Origin: Sulfurimonas sp.
Lineage (GTDB): Bacteria > Campylobacterota > Campylobacteria > Campylobacterales > Sulfurimonadaceae
Direction of reading: 5' to 3'
Length of the DNA stretch: 47,113 bases
Assembly (NCBI GenBank): GCA_021648465.1
Contig: JAKISR010000011.1
Location: forward strand, 1-47,113
The notes below the pieces were generated by a model, which saw only the letters and a program-made list of their open reading frames with translations, had not been told where the DNA came from and did no database searches. Positions 1-8,890 of the stretch are shown in pieces (the first letter of the stretch is position 1; each line of letters opens with the position of its first letter). The translations under genes were made by a program, and so were the position numbers.

Positions 1-1
1 T

Positions 2-1762
2 GGTGGTGTTCAGCCTCAATCAGAAACTGTATGGCGTCAGAGAAACCGTTATAGAGTTCCATCTATTGTTTTTGTAAACAAAATGGATAGAACAGGTGCA
101 GATTTTTATGAAGTTGAAAAACAAATTCGTGAGCGTCTTAAGGGTAATCCGATGCCTTTTCAATTACCTATCGGTGCTGAAGCTGAATTTGAGGGTGTTG
201 TTGACTTAGTAAAAATGAAAGAGATTGTTTGGGATGCTGATGCTGAAATGGGTTCAGCATATCACGAGCAAGATATTCGTGAGTCATTACAAGAAATTTC
301 TGATGAGTATAGAGAAAAAATGCTAGAAACTCTTTCTGAAGTTGATGGTAATGAAGATTTTGCTGAAAAATTTTTAGAGGGTGAAGAGATTTCTCAAGAA
401 GAGATTAAAGTTGCTATTAAAGCTGCAACTCTTGGAATGCATATTGTTCCAATGACTCCAGGTACTGCATTTAAAAATAAAGGTGTTCAAACTCTACTTG
501 ACGCTGTAGTTGACTATTTACCTTCACCTGTTGAATCAGTAGCTATCGTGGGTACACTAATGGATGATGAAGAAGTTGAAGTTGAGATTCCATCAACTGA
601 CGATGGTGATTTCGCAGCATTAGCTTTTAAAATTATGACTGATCCATTTGTTGGTGTTCTTACATTTATTCGTGTTTACCGTGGTTCTTTAGAATCAGGT
701 TCATTTGTTCATAATACTACAAAAGATAAGAAAGAGCGTATAGGGCGTATTGTTAAGATGCATGCTATTAAACGTGAAGAAGTTAAAGAAATTTACGCTG
801 GTGAAATTGGTGCGGTGATTGGTCTTAAATCAACTACTACGGGTGATACTTTAACAAATGGTGAAAAAGTTGTTCTTGAGAGAATGGACTTTCCAGAACC
901 AGTTATTTCTGTTGCTGTTGAACCAAAAACTAAGGCAGATCAAGAAAAAATGGGTATTGCATTAAGTAAGCTTGCTGCTGAAGATCCATCTTTTAGAGTT
1001 CATACTGATGAAGAAACTGGTCAAACTATCATCTCAGGAATGGGTGAGTTACACCTTGAAATTCTTGTAGATAGAATGAAAAGAGAGTTTACAGTTGAAG
1101 CTGAAGTTGGTGCTCCACAAGTTTCTTACCGTGAATCTATTAAAGATGAAGTAGAACAAGAGTATAAATATGCTAAACAATCTGGTGGTCGTGGTCAATT
1201 TGGTCATGTTTACCTTAGAATCAAGCCAGGTGCACCAGATTCTGGATTTATATTTACAAATGCTATTAAGGGTGGGTCTATTCCAAAAGAATTTATTCCT
1301 GCTGTTGAGAAGGGTTGTAAAGAGACTATGCAAGCTGGTGTTCTTGCAGGTTATCCAATGGAAGATATTGATATCACTCTATATGATGGCTCATACCATG
1401 ATGTTGATTCAAATGAGATGGCATTTAAGCTTGCTGCTTCAATGGGATTTAAAGAGGGTTGTCGTAAAGCACGTCCATCTATTTTAGAGCCAATGATGAA
1501 AGTTGAAGTTGAAGTTCCTGAGGACTACATGGGGGATGTTATAGGCGACCTTAACCGTCGTCGTGGTCAAGTTAATAATATGAGTGACCGTTCAGGTAAC
1601 AAAATTATTGATGCATTTGTCCCACTTGCTGAGATGTTTGGTTACTCGACAGATCTTCGTTCAGCAACTCAAGGTAGAGCTACTTACTCTATGGAATTTG
1701 ATCATTATGAAGAAGTTCCTAAAAATGTATCTGAAGAGATACAAAAAAAGAGAAACGGCTAA
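2..1762 (+). CDS. fusA: Elongation factor G, 3' part (5' end outside window)
   Basis: Translational GTPase that drives ribosomal translocation and, with RRF, ribosome recycling. The open frame runs in from the window edge at base 2 and ends at 1762 (586 codons visible). The visible part begins just before the G4 motif NKMD (first ATG at 83 is that internal Met), so the P-loop, switch I and G3 motifs, roughly the first 110 residues, lie upstream. Domain II, the domain III/V ferredoxin folds and the domain IV loop region (SGGRGQFGHVYL and following) are intact to a normal C-terminus. A strong stem-loop with a T-run follows, so this is the last gene of its transcript; no tuf follows. Identification is very secure from sequence; only the start is missing. 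Confidence 0.98.
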   Translation, partial: GGVQPQSETVWRQRNRYRVPSIVFVNKMDRTGADFYEVEKQIRERLKGNPMPFQLPIGAEAEFEGVVDLVKMKEIVWDADAEMGSAYHEQDIRESLQEISDEYREKMLETLSEVDGNEDFAEKFLEGEEISQEEIKVAIKAATLGMHIVPMTPGTAFKNKGVQTLLDAVVDYLPSPVESVAIVGTLMDDEEVEVEIPSTDDGDFAALAFKIMTDPFVGVLTFIRVYRGSLESGSFVHNTTKDKKERIGRIVKMHAIKREEVKEIYAGEIGAVIGLKSTTTGDTLTNGEKVVLERMDFPEPVISVAVEPKTKADQEKMGIALSKLAAEDPSFRVHTDEETGQTIISGMGELHLEILVDRMKREFTVEAEVGAPQVSYRESIKDEVEQEYKYAKQSGGRGQFGHVYLRIKPGAPDSGFIFTNAIKGGSIPKEFIPAVEKGCKETMQAGVLAGYPMEDIDITLYDGSYHDVDSNEMAFKLAASMGFKEGCRKARPSILEPMMKVEVEVPEDYMGDVIGDLNRRRGQVNNMSDRSGNKIIDAFVPLAEMFGYSTDLRSATQGRATYSMEFDHYEEVPKNVSEEIQKKRNG

Positions 1763-1775
1763 GTCAAATTTCGTA

Positions 1776-1808
1776 ATACTTCCTTTTTTGGAAGTATCTG
1801 CTTTTTTA
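1776..1808 (+). terminator. Rho-independent terminator after fusA
   Basis: Perfect 8-bp stem ATACTTCC / GGAAGTAT (1776-1783 and 1790-1797) with a T6 loop, followed by a T-rich run (CTGCTTTTTTATT). It sits 14 bases after the fusA stop codon. Confidence 0.85.
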
Positions 1809-1895
1809 TTACTATTTTTTGTTAAACTATAGATATCTATTTTTATTTTATAAATCATATAAAGTATGTTTTATAAAATAAAACACAGGTGCATT

Positions 1896-2567
1896 ATGAA
1901 AAAGTTACTATTTTTATCTATTTTTGCAATACAAATTTTTGCTCAAACTCCTAATGTATATTCTACTCTTGGGAATGAAATATTTAGTAATATAGAAAAA
2001 ATTGAGAATTTAAAAACAATACCTGAATTTAAAAACTATGAAAATAAGATAGATAGATATATCCAAGATGTAAAACAAATAAAACAAGATGGCTTTTTAG
2101 TTAGAGAACAAGAAAATAATGTTAGCAAAGAAATGTACCTAAATAGATTAAGAGAATTATCAAGTATTAATGATATTTTTCTAAAATATGTAGAAAATAA
2201 TTTTAAAAACTCAATTCAGGATAAAAATAATAAGTTATTTTTATCAATGGTTGATTCTGGGCTTCTTGATACAGCTGAATATAAAAATGAAATTCTTGAT
2301 TATTATTTAAAACATTCTGAAGAGATGGAACCATCAGAGATTATTAAAATTTTTTTAAATGAAAAAAAAGAGAAACAAAAAATTATTCAAGAGCGTATTG
2401 AGAGTGTAAATACTTTCAAAAAAGATACGGATGCTGCTAGGATAAAAAGAATTCGTAAAAGAGATAAAGAGAAAGAAGAAGCTGTAATAAAGTTACTTGA
2501 TGAAGAAGTAATGAAAAAGAAAAAAGATATAAGAGAAAATCAAAAAAAAGAACTTTCTCAAGATTAG
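1896..2567 (+). CDS. Predicted secreted/periplasmic protein of unknown function
   Basis: I do not recognise the family. The 223-residue product starts with a clear Sec signal peptide (MKKLLFLSIFAIQIFAQ, likely cleavage after IFA). The mature part is helical and very rich in Lys, Glu and Asn; residues about 150-223 are highly charged (runs such as EKKEKQK, RIKRIRKRDKEKEEA, MKKKKDIRENQKKE) and probably form a coiled coil. An upstream in-frame ATG at 1866 would add ten residues before the signal peptide; ATG 1896 is preferred because the signal peptide then begins at residue 1 and a weak AGGT lies upstream. It follows the fusA terminator, so it needs its own promoter. Its stop codon overlaps the convergent bpt stop by 4 bases. 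Confidence 0.75.
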   Translation: MKKLLFLSIFAIQIFAQTPNVYSTLGNEIFSNIEKIENLKTIPEFKNYENKIDRYIQDVKQIKQDGFLVREQENNVSKEMYLNRLRELSSINDIFLKYVENNFKNSIQDKNNKLFLSMVDSGLLDTAEYKNEILDYYLKHSEEMEPSEIIKIFLNEKKEKQKIIQERIESVNTFKKDTDAARIKRIRKRDKEKEEAVIKLLDEEVMKKKKDIRENQKKELSQD

Positions 2568-3277
2568 AACCAGTTATGCCTTTCATTTAAATCTGGTTTT
2601 CCATCTAAAGTGAGGTATGGTTTATAGTGAGACTTATACGATAGTGATGGACAATCCTTTACATAATATCCTAAATATATCCATTTTTTTTGAGAATTTT
2701 TAGCGAGTGTAATTTGATTATATAGAGATAGTTTTCCAAGTGAATATGCTGAAAATTCTGGATCATAATAGAAGTAAATAGAGGATATTCCATCATTAAG
2801 TATATCAATTAAATCAACTCCAATTAATTTATTTTCCATATAATATAAAATTTCATAACCAAAATCATTATTTGCATCTACAAAAGAACTATAATACCCT
2901 TGAGCAGTAGTAGGATAATGATCCCAACCCTTTTTATCTTTCATAAATAGATGATATTTTTCAAAAAGCTCTAAATGAGTTTTGCTAAGAGATGGTTTTT
3001 GAATATAGCTTGTTATATTACTAGCTTTTTTTATAATTCTTTTTTGTGATGAAGAAAATTTAAAATTATTTATATCAATTTTTATACTTTTACATTCATC
3101 ACAAGAGGCACATATAGGTCTAAAATACATTTTACCAAATCTTCTATATCCACGTTCTATTAATTCTTGACATTGAATTGTAGAGCAGTTATCAATAATC
3201 TTATAGTGTGTTGTTTGCTGCTTGTCGTCTAAATAGGAACATTTATCATTTGTCATAAATTCTTTAAGTAGATTCAT
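2564..3277 (-). CDS. bpt: Aspartate/glutamate leucyltransferase (Bpt)
   Basis: Aminoacyl-tRNA-protein transferase that attaches Leu from Leu-tRNA to proteins with N-terminal Asp or Glu, marking them for ClpS/ClpAP degradation (N-end rule). The 237-residue product has the normal length of the family. The N-terminal cysteine cluster C-S-Y-L-D and the RGYRRFGKMYFRPIC-x2-C-x2-C motif are visible, followed by the GNAT-like C-terminal region with IYFYYDPEFSAYSLGKLSLY and WIYLGYYVKDCPSLSYK. The start at 3277 is the first Met of the conserved N-terminus. A TATAAT on the minus strand at 3306-3301 is a plausible promoter. The gene is divergent from the small membrane protein at 3318 and convergent with the secreted protein before it. 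Confidence 0.93.
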   Translation of the reverse strand: MNLLKEFMTNDKCSYLDDKQQTTHYKIIDNCSTIQCQELIERGYRRFGKMYFRPICASCDECKSIKIDINNFKFSSSQKRIIKKASNITSYIQKPSLSKTHLELFEKYHLFMKDKKGWDHYPTTAQGYYSSFVDANNDFGYEILYYMENKLIGVDLIDILNDGISSIYFYYDPEFSAYSLGKLSLYNQITLAKNSQKKWIYLGYYVKDCPSLSYKSHYKPYLTLDGKPDLNERHNWF

Positions 3278-3300
3278 ACCCTAATTTTGACATAATTTTC

Positions 3301-3306
3301 ATTATA
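3301..3306 (-). promoter_or_regulatory. -10 element (TATAAT) for bpt
   Basis: On the minus strand TATAAT lies about 24 bases upstream of the bpt ATG. There is no convincing -35, which is usual for vegetative promoters in Campylobacterota. Confidence 0.5.
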
Positions 3307-3317
3307 AAGGTATGTAA

Positions 3318-3644
3318 ATGAAAGAAATTTTTATTAAGTATAAAATAGTTATACTAAGAACATTGGGTATATTAATGCTCGTGGTTGGTTTTGCAGTGCA
3401 TTTTTGGGTAACACCAAAAGAAGGACTTTCCAAAAATGAAATAGCGACTATAAATGCACAAAGAATGGAATCACATGCCATGAGAGGTAGTGGAAGTGCA
3501 GTAAAAAAACCTAAATCTAGTAGCGCAAAAATTATGCAAGAGTTAAAAAATAAACAAAAAAAACAGATGGAATATTTGACCATAATTATTATGCTATTAG
3601 GGATTGGATCTCTGGGATATAGTTTTATAAAACCTAAGAGTTAA
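3318..3644 (+). CDS. Small two-helix membrane protein, unknown function
   Basis: 108 residues, family not recognised. It has one hydrophobic segment at about residues 10-32 (VILRTLGILMLVVGFAVHFW) and a second at about 86-104 (LTIIIMLLGIGSLGYSF), separated by a basic Ser/Lys-rich loop (SGSAVKKPKSSSAKIMQELKNKQKK). This predicts a small inner-membrane hairpin protein. An AAAGG Shine-Dalgarno seven bases before ATG 3318 supports the start. The stop codon overlaps the convergent prfB stop by 4 bases. No functional context is apparent. Confidence 0.7.
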   Translation: MKEIFIKYKIVILRTLGILMLVVGFAVHFWVTPKEGLSKNEIATINAQRMESHAMRGSGSAVKKPKSSSAKIMQELKNKQKKQMEYLTIIIMLLGIGSLGYSFIKPKS

Positions 3645-4738
3645 CTCTTATTTTTAGCAATAAGCACATCCTCTATCATTTTACTAATATCGCCATCTAA
3701 TATACTTGATACATTTGAGTAGGCTTCATTACTTCTTGTATCTTTAACTTGTTGATATGGTTGCATAACATAAGAGCGAATTTGATGTCCCCAACTTATC
3801 TCACTTTTTGCAACACCTGTAAGTTCTGCTTTTTGAGCTTCAAGCTCTAGTTCATACAAACGAGATTTTAACATTTTCATAGCTGTAGCTTTATTTTTAT
3901 GTTGGCTTCTATCATTTTGGCATTGAACTATTGCATTAGTCTTTATATGTGTGATACGAATAGCTGATTCAGTTTTATTTACATGTTGTCCACCAGCACC
4001 ACTTGCACGATATGTGTCAATACGAATATCTTTATCTTCAATCTCTATATTGATGCTATCATCAATTTCAGGGGAGACTATTACGGAGCTAAATGAGGTA
4101 TGTCTTTTTGTATTAGAGTCAAATGGTGATATACGAACAAGTCTATGGATACCATTTTCAACTTTTAAGTATCCATATGCATTTTCACCTTTAACTAAAA
4201 TAGAAACATCTTTAATTCCAGCTTCATCACCAACTTGATAATCAAGAACTTCAACTTTAAATCCTTGTCTCTCTGCAAAGCGTTTATACATGCGAAGTAA
4301 CATTTCTGCCCAATCTTGAGATTCTGTTCCTCCTGCTCCAGGATGGATTGATAGAATCGCATTATTTGAATCCATCTCTTCACTTAAAAGTACTTCTATC
4401 TCCATATTTAAAATTTGTTGTTCTAGTTCATTTGCTTCATTAAAACACTCACTTATAGATTCGTCATCATTTTCTTCTTTTGCCATGTCGTAAAACTCTT
4501 TAGCATCTTCAATAGCATTTTTTGCGATGAAATATTTATTTAGTTTTCTTTGATGCTGAGTTTTTTCTTTTTGAATAGTTGCAGCATGTTTCGCATCATT
4601 CCAAAACTTTTGTTCGTTCTCTAGTTTATCAATTTTATCTAATCTTGTTTGAAGCTTATCAGGTTCAACAACACCGGTAATATTATTCATTTTAATTGTT
4701 AAATTTTTTAAGAGTTCTGTGTATTCGTAGTTATCCAT
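3641..4738 (-). CDS. prfB: Peptide chain release factor 2
   Basis: Class I release factor that recognises UGA and UAA and triggers hydrolysis of peptidyl-tRNA. From ATG 4738 the product has 365 residues, the standard RF2 length. The stop-codon recognition tripeptide SPF (residues 204-206) identifies it as RF2 rather than RF1 (PxT), and the catalytic GGQ is in ASGAGGQHVNKTES at residues 249-251. The frame could extend to a TTG at 4756 (six extra residues), but the GAGG there is only one or two bases from the TTG, so ATG 4738 is preferred. The frame is continuous from start to stop: the programmed +1 frameshift of the E. coli gene is absent. A minus-strand TATAAT lies at 4797-4792. Confidence 0.96.
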   Translation of the reverse strand: MDNYEYTELLKNLTIKMNNITGVVEPDKLQTRLDKIDKLENEQKFWNDAKHAATIQKEKTQHQRKLNKYFIAKNAIEDAKEFYDMAKEENDDESISECFNEANELEQQILNMEIEVLLSEEMDSNNAILSIHPGAGGTESQDWAEMLLRMYKRFAERQGFKVEVLDYQVGDEAGIKDVSILVKGENAYGYLKVENGIHRLVRISPFDSNTKRHTSFSSVIVSPEIDDSINIEIEDKDIRIDTYRASGAGGQHVNKTESAIRITHIKTNAIVQCQNDRSQHKNKATAMKMLKSRLYELELEAQKAELTGVAKSEISWGHQIRSYVMQPYQQVKDTRSNEAYSNVSSILDGDISKMIEDVLIAKNKS

Positions 4739-4791
4739 TATTATCCGTTTAAACAATCCTCAAAAGAGATTAGATTTTTTTATGACCAAAT

Positions 4792-4813
4792 ATTATATAA
4801 CATTTAGTATAAT
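4792..4813. promoter_or_regulatory. Divergent promoter pair for prfB (-) and panC (+)
   Basis: TATAAT on the minus strand (4797-4792) faces prfB, and AGTATAATTGC on the plus strand (-10 at 4808-4813) faces panC. The two -10 boxes lie back to back within 22 bases. The same TATAATTGC string recurs ahead of the DUF3108-like gene, the EamA gene and the adhesin operon. Confidence 0.55.
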
Positions 4814-4840
4814 TGCGATTATATAAAAATGAGGCTTAAA

Positions 4841-5662
4841 ATGAAGATTATCTCTAGTCCTTTAGAGTTAAAAAAGTATTTAAAAAATAAAAACCTATCT
4901 ATAGGATTTGTTCCTACAATGGGTGCTTTGCATGATGGTCACATCTCTTTAATTAAAAAAGCTAAAAAACAAAATGATTTGGTTGTTGTTTCTATCTTTT
5001 TAAACCCTACACAATTTTGTAAAAATGAAGATTTAGATAAATATCCTAAAAAAGATGAAGCTGATAAACATATATGTAAATTGATTGGAGTGGGTGTTTT
5101 ATTTTTCCCACAAATTAAAGATATTTATGAGGATGATGAGGTTAGCTTAATGGCTCCAAAAATAAGAGGTTATGTGTTAGAGGGTTCAACTCGTCCATCT
5201 CATTTTAATGGTGTTTTAACTGTAGTGCAGAAGCTTTTAAATATAGTCACTCCAACTAAAGCATATTTTGGTAAAAAAGATGCACAACAGTTAAATCTCA
5301 TATCATTAATGGTAAAACAACTTTTTATGAGTGTAGAGATAGTTGCTGTTGATACCGTAAGAGAAAGTGATGGATTAGCTCTTAGTAGTAGAAATTGTTA
5401 TCTTTCAACTAAAGAGAGACAAGATGCTCTTAAAATTTCTGCATCACTTCATAGTGCTGGAATAATGGTTAGTAAAAATATTTTGAATTCTGATGAGATA
5501 ACTAAAAAAATGAAAGAAGTTTTATCTCCGTTAGAGATTTTTTATGTTGAAATATTAAATCGTGATTTTGAACAACTCTCACAAGTTGAAATTGGAAATA
5601 CAATTATTTTAGTTGAAGTAAAAATCGGAACTACAAGGCTTTTAGACAATATTTGGCTTTAA
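4841..5662 (+). CDS. panC: Pantothenate synthetase
   Basis: Condenses pantoate and beta-alanine with ATP via a pantoyl-adenylate, the last step of vitamin B5 synthesis. The 273-residue product has the nucleotidyltransferase signature: VPTMGALHDGH (HIGH-like, residues 24-34), FLNPTQF, YFGKKDAQQ and the KMSKS-like loop DGLALSSRN. Length is normal. ATG 4841 is preferred over the ATG at 4829 because GAGG at 4831-4834 sits six bases before it and would lie inside the longer frame. The gene is divergent from prfB and convergent with the transpeptidase gene, whose stop is only two bases away. Confidence 0.96.
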   Translation: MKIISSPLELKKYLKNKNLSIGFVPTMGALHDGHISLIKKAKKQNDLVVVSIFLNPTQFCKNEDLDKYPKKDEADKHICKLIGVGVLFFPQIKDIYEDDEVSLMAPKIRGYVLEGSTRPSHFNGVLTVVQKLLNIVTPTKAYFGKKDAQQLNLISLMVKQLFMSVEIVAVDTVRESDGLALSSRNCYLSTKERQDALKISASLHSAGIMVSKNILNSDEITKKMKEVLSPLEIFYVEILNRDFEQLSQVEIGNTIILVEVKIGTTRLLDNIWL

Positions 5663-5664
5663 AA

Positions 5665-7419
5665 CTATAAGGTTGGCAGTAAATAACCTTCTTCAACCAT
5701 AATATCAATAACTTTTTTAAATACTGGCACTGATGTTTGAGCTGCAAATTGACTTTTCTTTGGTTTAATCACAACTGCACCAATTGTATAGCTACTTTTT
5801 TTGTCATTTACAAAACCTATAAAGGCAGTATTATATTTATTGACATATTTACCTCTTTCAACAATATGAGCTGTACCAGTTTTTCCACCAATCTCTAAAC
5901 CTTCTGTTTTGGCTTTTATCCCTGTTCCTTGATTAACAGTTTTGATAAGAATTTTTTTTACCCTTTGAGCTGTTGAGCTTTTTATAACTTGGGAATATTC
6001 ACTCTCAGGAAGAAGAATAGAAATATTTTTCTCATCTATAAAACTTTTTACAATTTTTGGATTTACAATTTCCCCACTATTGTTAAAAGCACTATAGGCT
6101 TTTATGATTTGCATAAGATTTGCTCGCATACCGTATCCATAAGAACAGGTTGCTTTATATATTTCATTATTTAATCTTTGCGCATTAGGAATTGACCCAA
6201 CTCTTTCATAAATAAGATCAGGTGTAGATGCTTTTGAGAAACCAAATTTTTTAAGACCATTATGAAATTGTGGACCAGATAATTTTTGTGCAAGTTGAGC
6301 AATTCCAATATTTGATGAATGAACAATAGTGTTTTCAGCAGACAACCAATCAAAAGGGTGTTCATCTGTAATAGTTTTTTTACCAATTTTATAACGACCA
6401 TTATGCCCGTTAACTAAATCATAAGGGTTAACAAGACCATTTTCCAGTAAAAGAGCAAATGTAATGGTTTTAATAACACTACCAGGCTCAAAACTGTACT
6501 CTATCATTGAACTATTTAATGATGGGTAATCACTCTTTTTTATATCTTTTGGCAGATATCTATTTGAGCTAGCCATACTAAGGACTTCCCCACTTACAGA
6601 ATCCATTATAGCAATCATAACTTCAGAAGCCCGTAACTCTTTTTTCATATCATCGAGCATTCTCTCTATTCGAATTTGTAATGAAACAGGGATAGTGAGT
6701 TTTATATTAAGACCATTAATATTTCTTTTTGTAAAACTATCTTTATTTAAAATTATATAACTGTTAACATCTCTTGGACCTTGGCTCATTTCATCTTGTT
6801 TTGCTTGAAGCTCATTTTCAAATCTTTTTTCTAAACCTTTTATCCCTTTTATATAAGTGTAACCATTTTTTTCAAATTTACGTGAATAACCTATGATTGG
6901 GGTTAAGAGTTTTCCATAAGCATATTCTCTACTCTCTCCACTCTCAATTATACTAAGACCTTGCAGAATTAATTTTCCTGTTTTTTTATTTTCTCTCTCT
7001 ATAAATACTTTAAATTTTTTTAATTCGTATGATAAGCTTTTTAAGTACTGAGCTTGTTTTTGAGGTATATTATAAGAAAGAACAACAACACCTTTTTTCT
7101 TAAATAGTTTTTTTTTGATTTCTTTAGCATCTATTCCAGAGTAGATGCTAAATAACTCTATAAATAACTCTTTTTTTTGTGGGTCCATAAAGTGAGTATT
7201 TACTACTGCTTTATACAGTTTTTTTGTAGTAGCAATATGAAAACCATCAGCACTTATGATAAAACCACGAGATGCTTTTGAACTCTCTTTCGTGTACAAT
7301 GATGGAATATGACGAGGCTTAAGAGTAATTAAAAGCATTACAATCAAAAATATTAAAAATCCTAGAGTTATTGTGCTAAAAAGAAGAAATATTTTTTTGC
7401 TTTTATTTTGATTTTTCAT
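5665..7419 (-). CDS. ftsI: Septal peptidoglycan transpeptidase (FtsI/PBP2-3 class B penicillin-binding protein)
   Basis: Class B PBP that crosslinks septal peptidoglycan in the periplasm. The 584-residue product has a basic N-terminus and one membrane anchor (about residues 9-33), a dimerisation-like module that starts at SRGFIISADG (about 50-58), and the transpeptidase domain with the three penicilloyl-serine motifs: SVIK (S314, K317), SSN (368-370) and KTGT (513-516). It lacks PASTA domains. A monofunctional FtsI is the best fit; rod-type PBP2 is less likely because the context and domain layout match FtsI. A minus-strand TATAAT at 7442-7437 would give a very short leader, so the gene may be transcribed apart from the flagellar operon upstream. 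Confidence 0.88.
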   Translation of the reverse strand: MKNQNKSKKIFLLFSTITLGFLIFLIVMLLITLKPRHIPSLYTKESSKASRGFIISADGFHIATTKKLYKAVVNTHFMDPQKKELFIELFSIYSGIDAKEIKKKLFKKKGVVVLSYNIPQKQAQYLKSLSYELKKFKVFIERENKKTGKLILQGLSIIESGESREYAYGKLLTPIIGYSRKFEKNGYTYIKGIKGLEKRFENELQAKQDEMSQGPRDVNSYIILNKDSFTKRNINGLNIKLTIPVSLQIRIERMLDDMKKELRASEVMIAIMDSVSGEVLSMASSNRYLPKDIKKSDYPSLNSSMIEYSFEPGSVIKTITFALLLENGLVNPYDLVNGHNGRYKIGKKTITDEHPFDWLSAENTIVHSSNIGIAQLAQKLSGPQFHNGLKKFGFSKASTPDLIYERVGSIPNAQRLNNEIYKATCSYGYGMRANLMQIIKAYSAFNNSGEIVNPKIVKSFIDEKNISILLPESEYSQVIKSSTAQRVKKILIKTVNQGTGIKAKTEGLEIGGKTGTAHIVERGKYVNKYNTAFIGFVNDKKSSYTIGAVVIKPKKSQFAAQTSVPVFKKVIDIMVEEGYLLPTL

Positions 7420-7436
7420 TAAAACTTTTTTAATGG

Positions 7437-7442
7437 ATTATA
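7437..7442 (-). promoter_or_regulatory. -10 element (TATAAT) for ftsI
   Basis: Minus-strand GTTATAATCC lies about 18 bases upstream of the ATG at 7419, in the 107-base gap between fliE and ftsI. Confidence 0.45.
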
Positions 7443-7526
7443 ACATTTTAAATTGAGAAAGCTATTAATTTATCGTAGGTGATTATGTAGCAAAAGAGAA
7501 GAAGTAGATTTTTTATAAATAAATAA

Positions 7527-7832
7527 CTATAGTTGTGTTCTACCTAACTCTTTATAAGCACTTAGTGCTTTGTTTCTGATTTCAAGCATTAGTTTCATAC
7601 TTGTTTCTGCTTTTCCAATTGCAAGTGCTGCTTGATGAAGGTCTTTAACTTGACCAGTTGCCATATCTGCAACAGCAATTTCACTTTTTTTTTGAATTTT
7701 ATTTACTTCTTCAACAGCAGATTTTAGATGTTTAGCGAAAGCCTCACCACCAGTTTCAATCTTACTTTTTTGTTTTAGTAATTCTGCTGTGGATGTGCCA
7801 GATAAACCATCTATCTTTCCAAATTCACTCAT
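7527..7832 (-). CDS. fliE: Flagellar hook-basal body protein FliE
   Basis: Small export-gate/rod junction protein that joins the MS ring to the proximal rod. From ATG 7832 the product has 101 residues, typical for FliE, with the conserved C-terminal half (VADMATGQVKDLHQAALAIGKAETSMKLMLEIRNK). A longer frame from ATG 7853 overlaps the flgC stop as ATGA but has no Shine-Dalgarno; GGAAGG lies seven bases before ATG 7832, which decides the start. It is the last gene of flgB-flgC-fliE, and its product assembles directly beneath FlgB and FlgC. Confidence 0.95.
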   Translation of the reverse strand: MSEFGKIDGLSGTSTAELLKQKSKIETGGEAFAKHLKSAVEEVNKIQKKSEIAVADMATGQVKDLHQAALAIGKAETSMKLMLEIRNKALSAYKELGRTQL

Positions 7833-7849
7833 TTGCTTTCCTTCCAAAC

Positions 7850-8344
7850 TCATTGTAATAATGATATAGCACTATTTGCCATATTTTTTGAACTCTCAAA
7901 AGCAGCTACATTTGCTTGATAAGAGCGAGTGGCTTCTACTAAATCGGCCATTTCGATAACAGGATTAATATTTGGATACGCAACATATCCATTTGTGTCC
8001 GCATCTGGATGTGATGGATCATACTTCATTTTAGGTTCTCTATCATCTCTTGAGATTTTATCGACCACTACACTCATTATAGCAGGATTTACTTTTTTAC
8101 CAAAAGCACCTTCATTAAGAGGATCCTCAAATCTAGCACCTTGTGTCATAGAATTAATCGCTTTATTAAACTGTTTATTAAAGTCAATCGCTTTAAAAAC
8201 AACCTGTTTTCTTCTATAAGGTCCACCTTCGTCAGTTCTTGTTGTTTGGGCATTTGCTATATTTTGTGATATGACATTTACACGCATTCTTTGAGCAGAT
8301 AAACCATAACCACTAATATCAAAACTATTTAAAAAATTACTCAT
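7850..8344 (-). CDS. flgC: Flagellar basal-body rod protein FlgC
   Basis: Proximal rod subunit of the flagellum. The 164 residues show the rod/hook family N-terminus (LNSFDISGYGLSAQRMRVNVISQNIANAQTT) and the C-terminal helix (NPVIEMADLVEATRSYQANVAAFESSKNMANSAISLL), which pair as a coiled coil. The middle includes GPYRRKQVVF and the NGYVAYPNINPV signature of FlgC. It starts 9 bases after the flgB stop. The protein is exported by the flagellar type III system and needs no signal peptide. Confidence 0.97.
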   Translation of the reverse strand: MSNFLNSFDISGYGLSAQRMRVNVISQNIANAQTTRTDEGGPYRRKQVVFKAIDFNKQFNKAINSMTQGARFEDPLNEGAFGKKVNPAIMSVVVDKISRDDREPKMKYDPSHPDADTNGYVAYPNINPVIEMADLVEATRSYQANVAAFESSKNMANSAISLLQ

Positions 8345-8353
8345 AAAAAATCC

Positions 8354-8785
8354 TTAGTTCACTTTTTGTGATGCTTCGATCACACTTTTAAAAATTCTTG
8401 AAGATTTTTTACCTGTGTTTATAACCGCATTAAACATAATCGCATTTTTACTCATTTCTGTTGTTTCAACATCTAAATCCACACTATTTCCATCATTTCT
8501 TGCCATATGACCATCTCTGAAATAAACTGTTGGTTTAAAAATATTTTCTTCATCTTTAGGGGTAATATGAGAAGCATTTGTTTGAGCAAGTTCAAGTTTA
8601 GGAGAATTTTTATTTAAAATTTTATTTTTCTCATATATAAGAGCCTCTTCAAATCTTATGTCCCTTGGTCTATAAAAAGGTGTATCCACATTTGCTATAT
8701 TTGATGATATCATATCTTGACGCATAGCCCTGTAGTCTAGGGCTTTAGCAAGTAAAGAATGTGTTGCAGATATCTGTATGCCCAT
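8354..8785 (-). CDS. flgB: Flagellar basal-body rod protein FlgB
   Basis: Proximal rod subunit and first gene of the rod operon. The 143 residues contain the family motif LDYRAMRQDMISSNIANVDTPFYRPRDI near the N-terminus and the NAVINTGKKSSRIFKSVIE C-terminal helix; the DGNSVDLDVETTEMSKNA segment is typical of FlgB. TAAGGAG lies seven bases before the ATG. A sigma-54 type promoter stands upstream, matching RpoN control of rod and hook genes in this phylum. Confidence 0.97.
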   Translation of the reverse strand: MGIQISATHSLLAKALDYRAMRQDMISSNIANVDTPFYRPRDIRFEEALIYEKNKILNKNSPKLELAQTNASHITPKDEENIFKPTVYFRDGHMARNDGNSVDLDVETTEMSKNAIMFNAVINTGKKSSRIFKSVIEASQKVN

Positions 8786-8812
8786 GAAATACTCCTTAAA
8801 TTAACTAGTTCA

Positions 8813-8830
8813 AAGCAATTTTAGTTCCAT
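8813..8830 (-). promoter_or_regulatory. Sigma-54 (RpoN) promoter for flgB-flgC-fliE
   Basis: On the minus strand the sequence reads ATGGAACTAAAATTGCTTTG. The invariant GG (8828-8827) and GC (8816-8815) are separated by exactly 10 bases, matching the TGGNAC-N5-TTGC consensus, and the expected start is 15-20 bases before the flgB Shine-Dalgarno. Confidence 0.85.
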
Positions 8831-8890
8831 AAAAGTTACTATAAATAGTTAAGCAACTTTTAAAGATTATTGCTCCATAATGGTTCTTAA

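Noticed and set aside
1049..1333. Minus-strand open frame inside fusA
   Set aside because: Antisense shadow of a highly conserved gene; no start signal and no recognisable protein features.
4640..4756. Programmed frameshift in prfB
   Set aside because: The reading frame is continuous; no in-frame UGA and no slippery CUU-UGA site occurs near codon 25.
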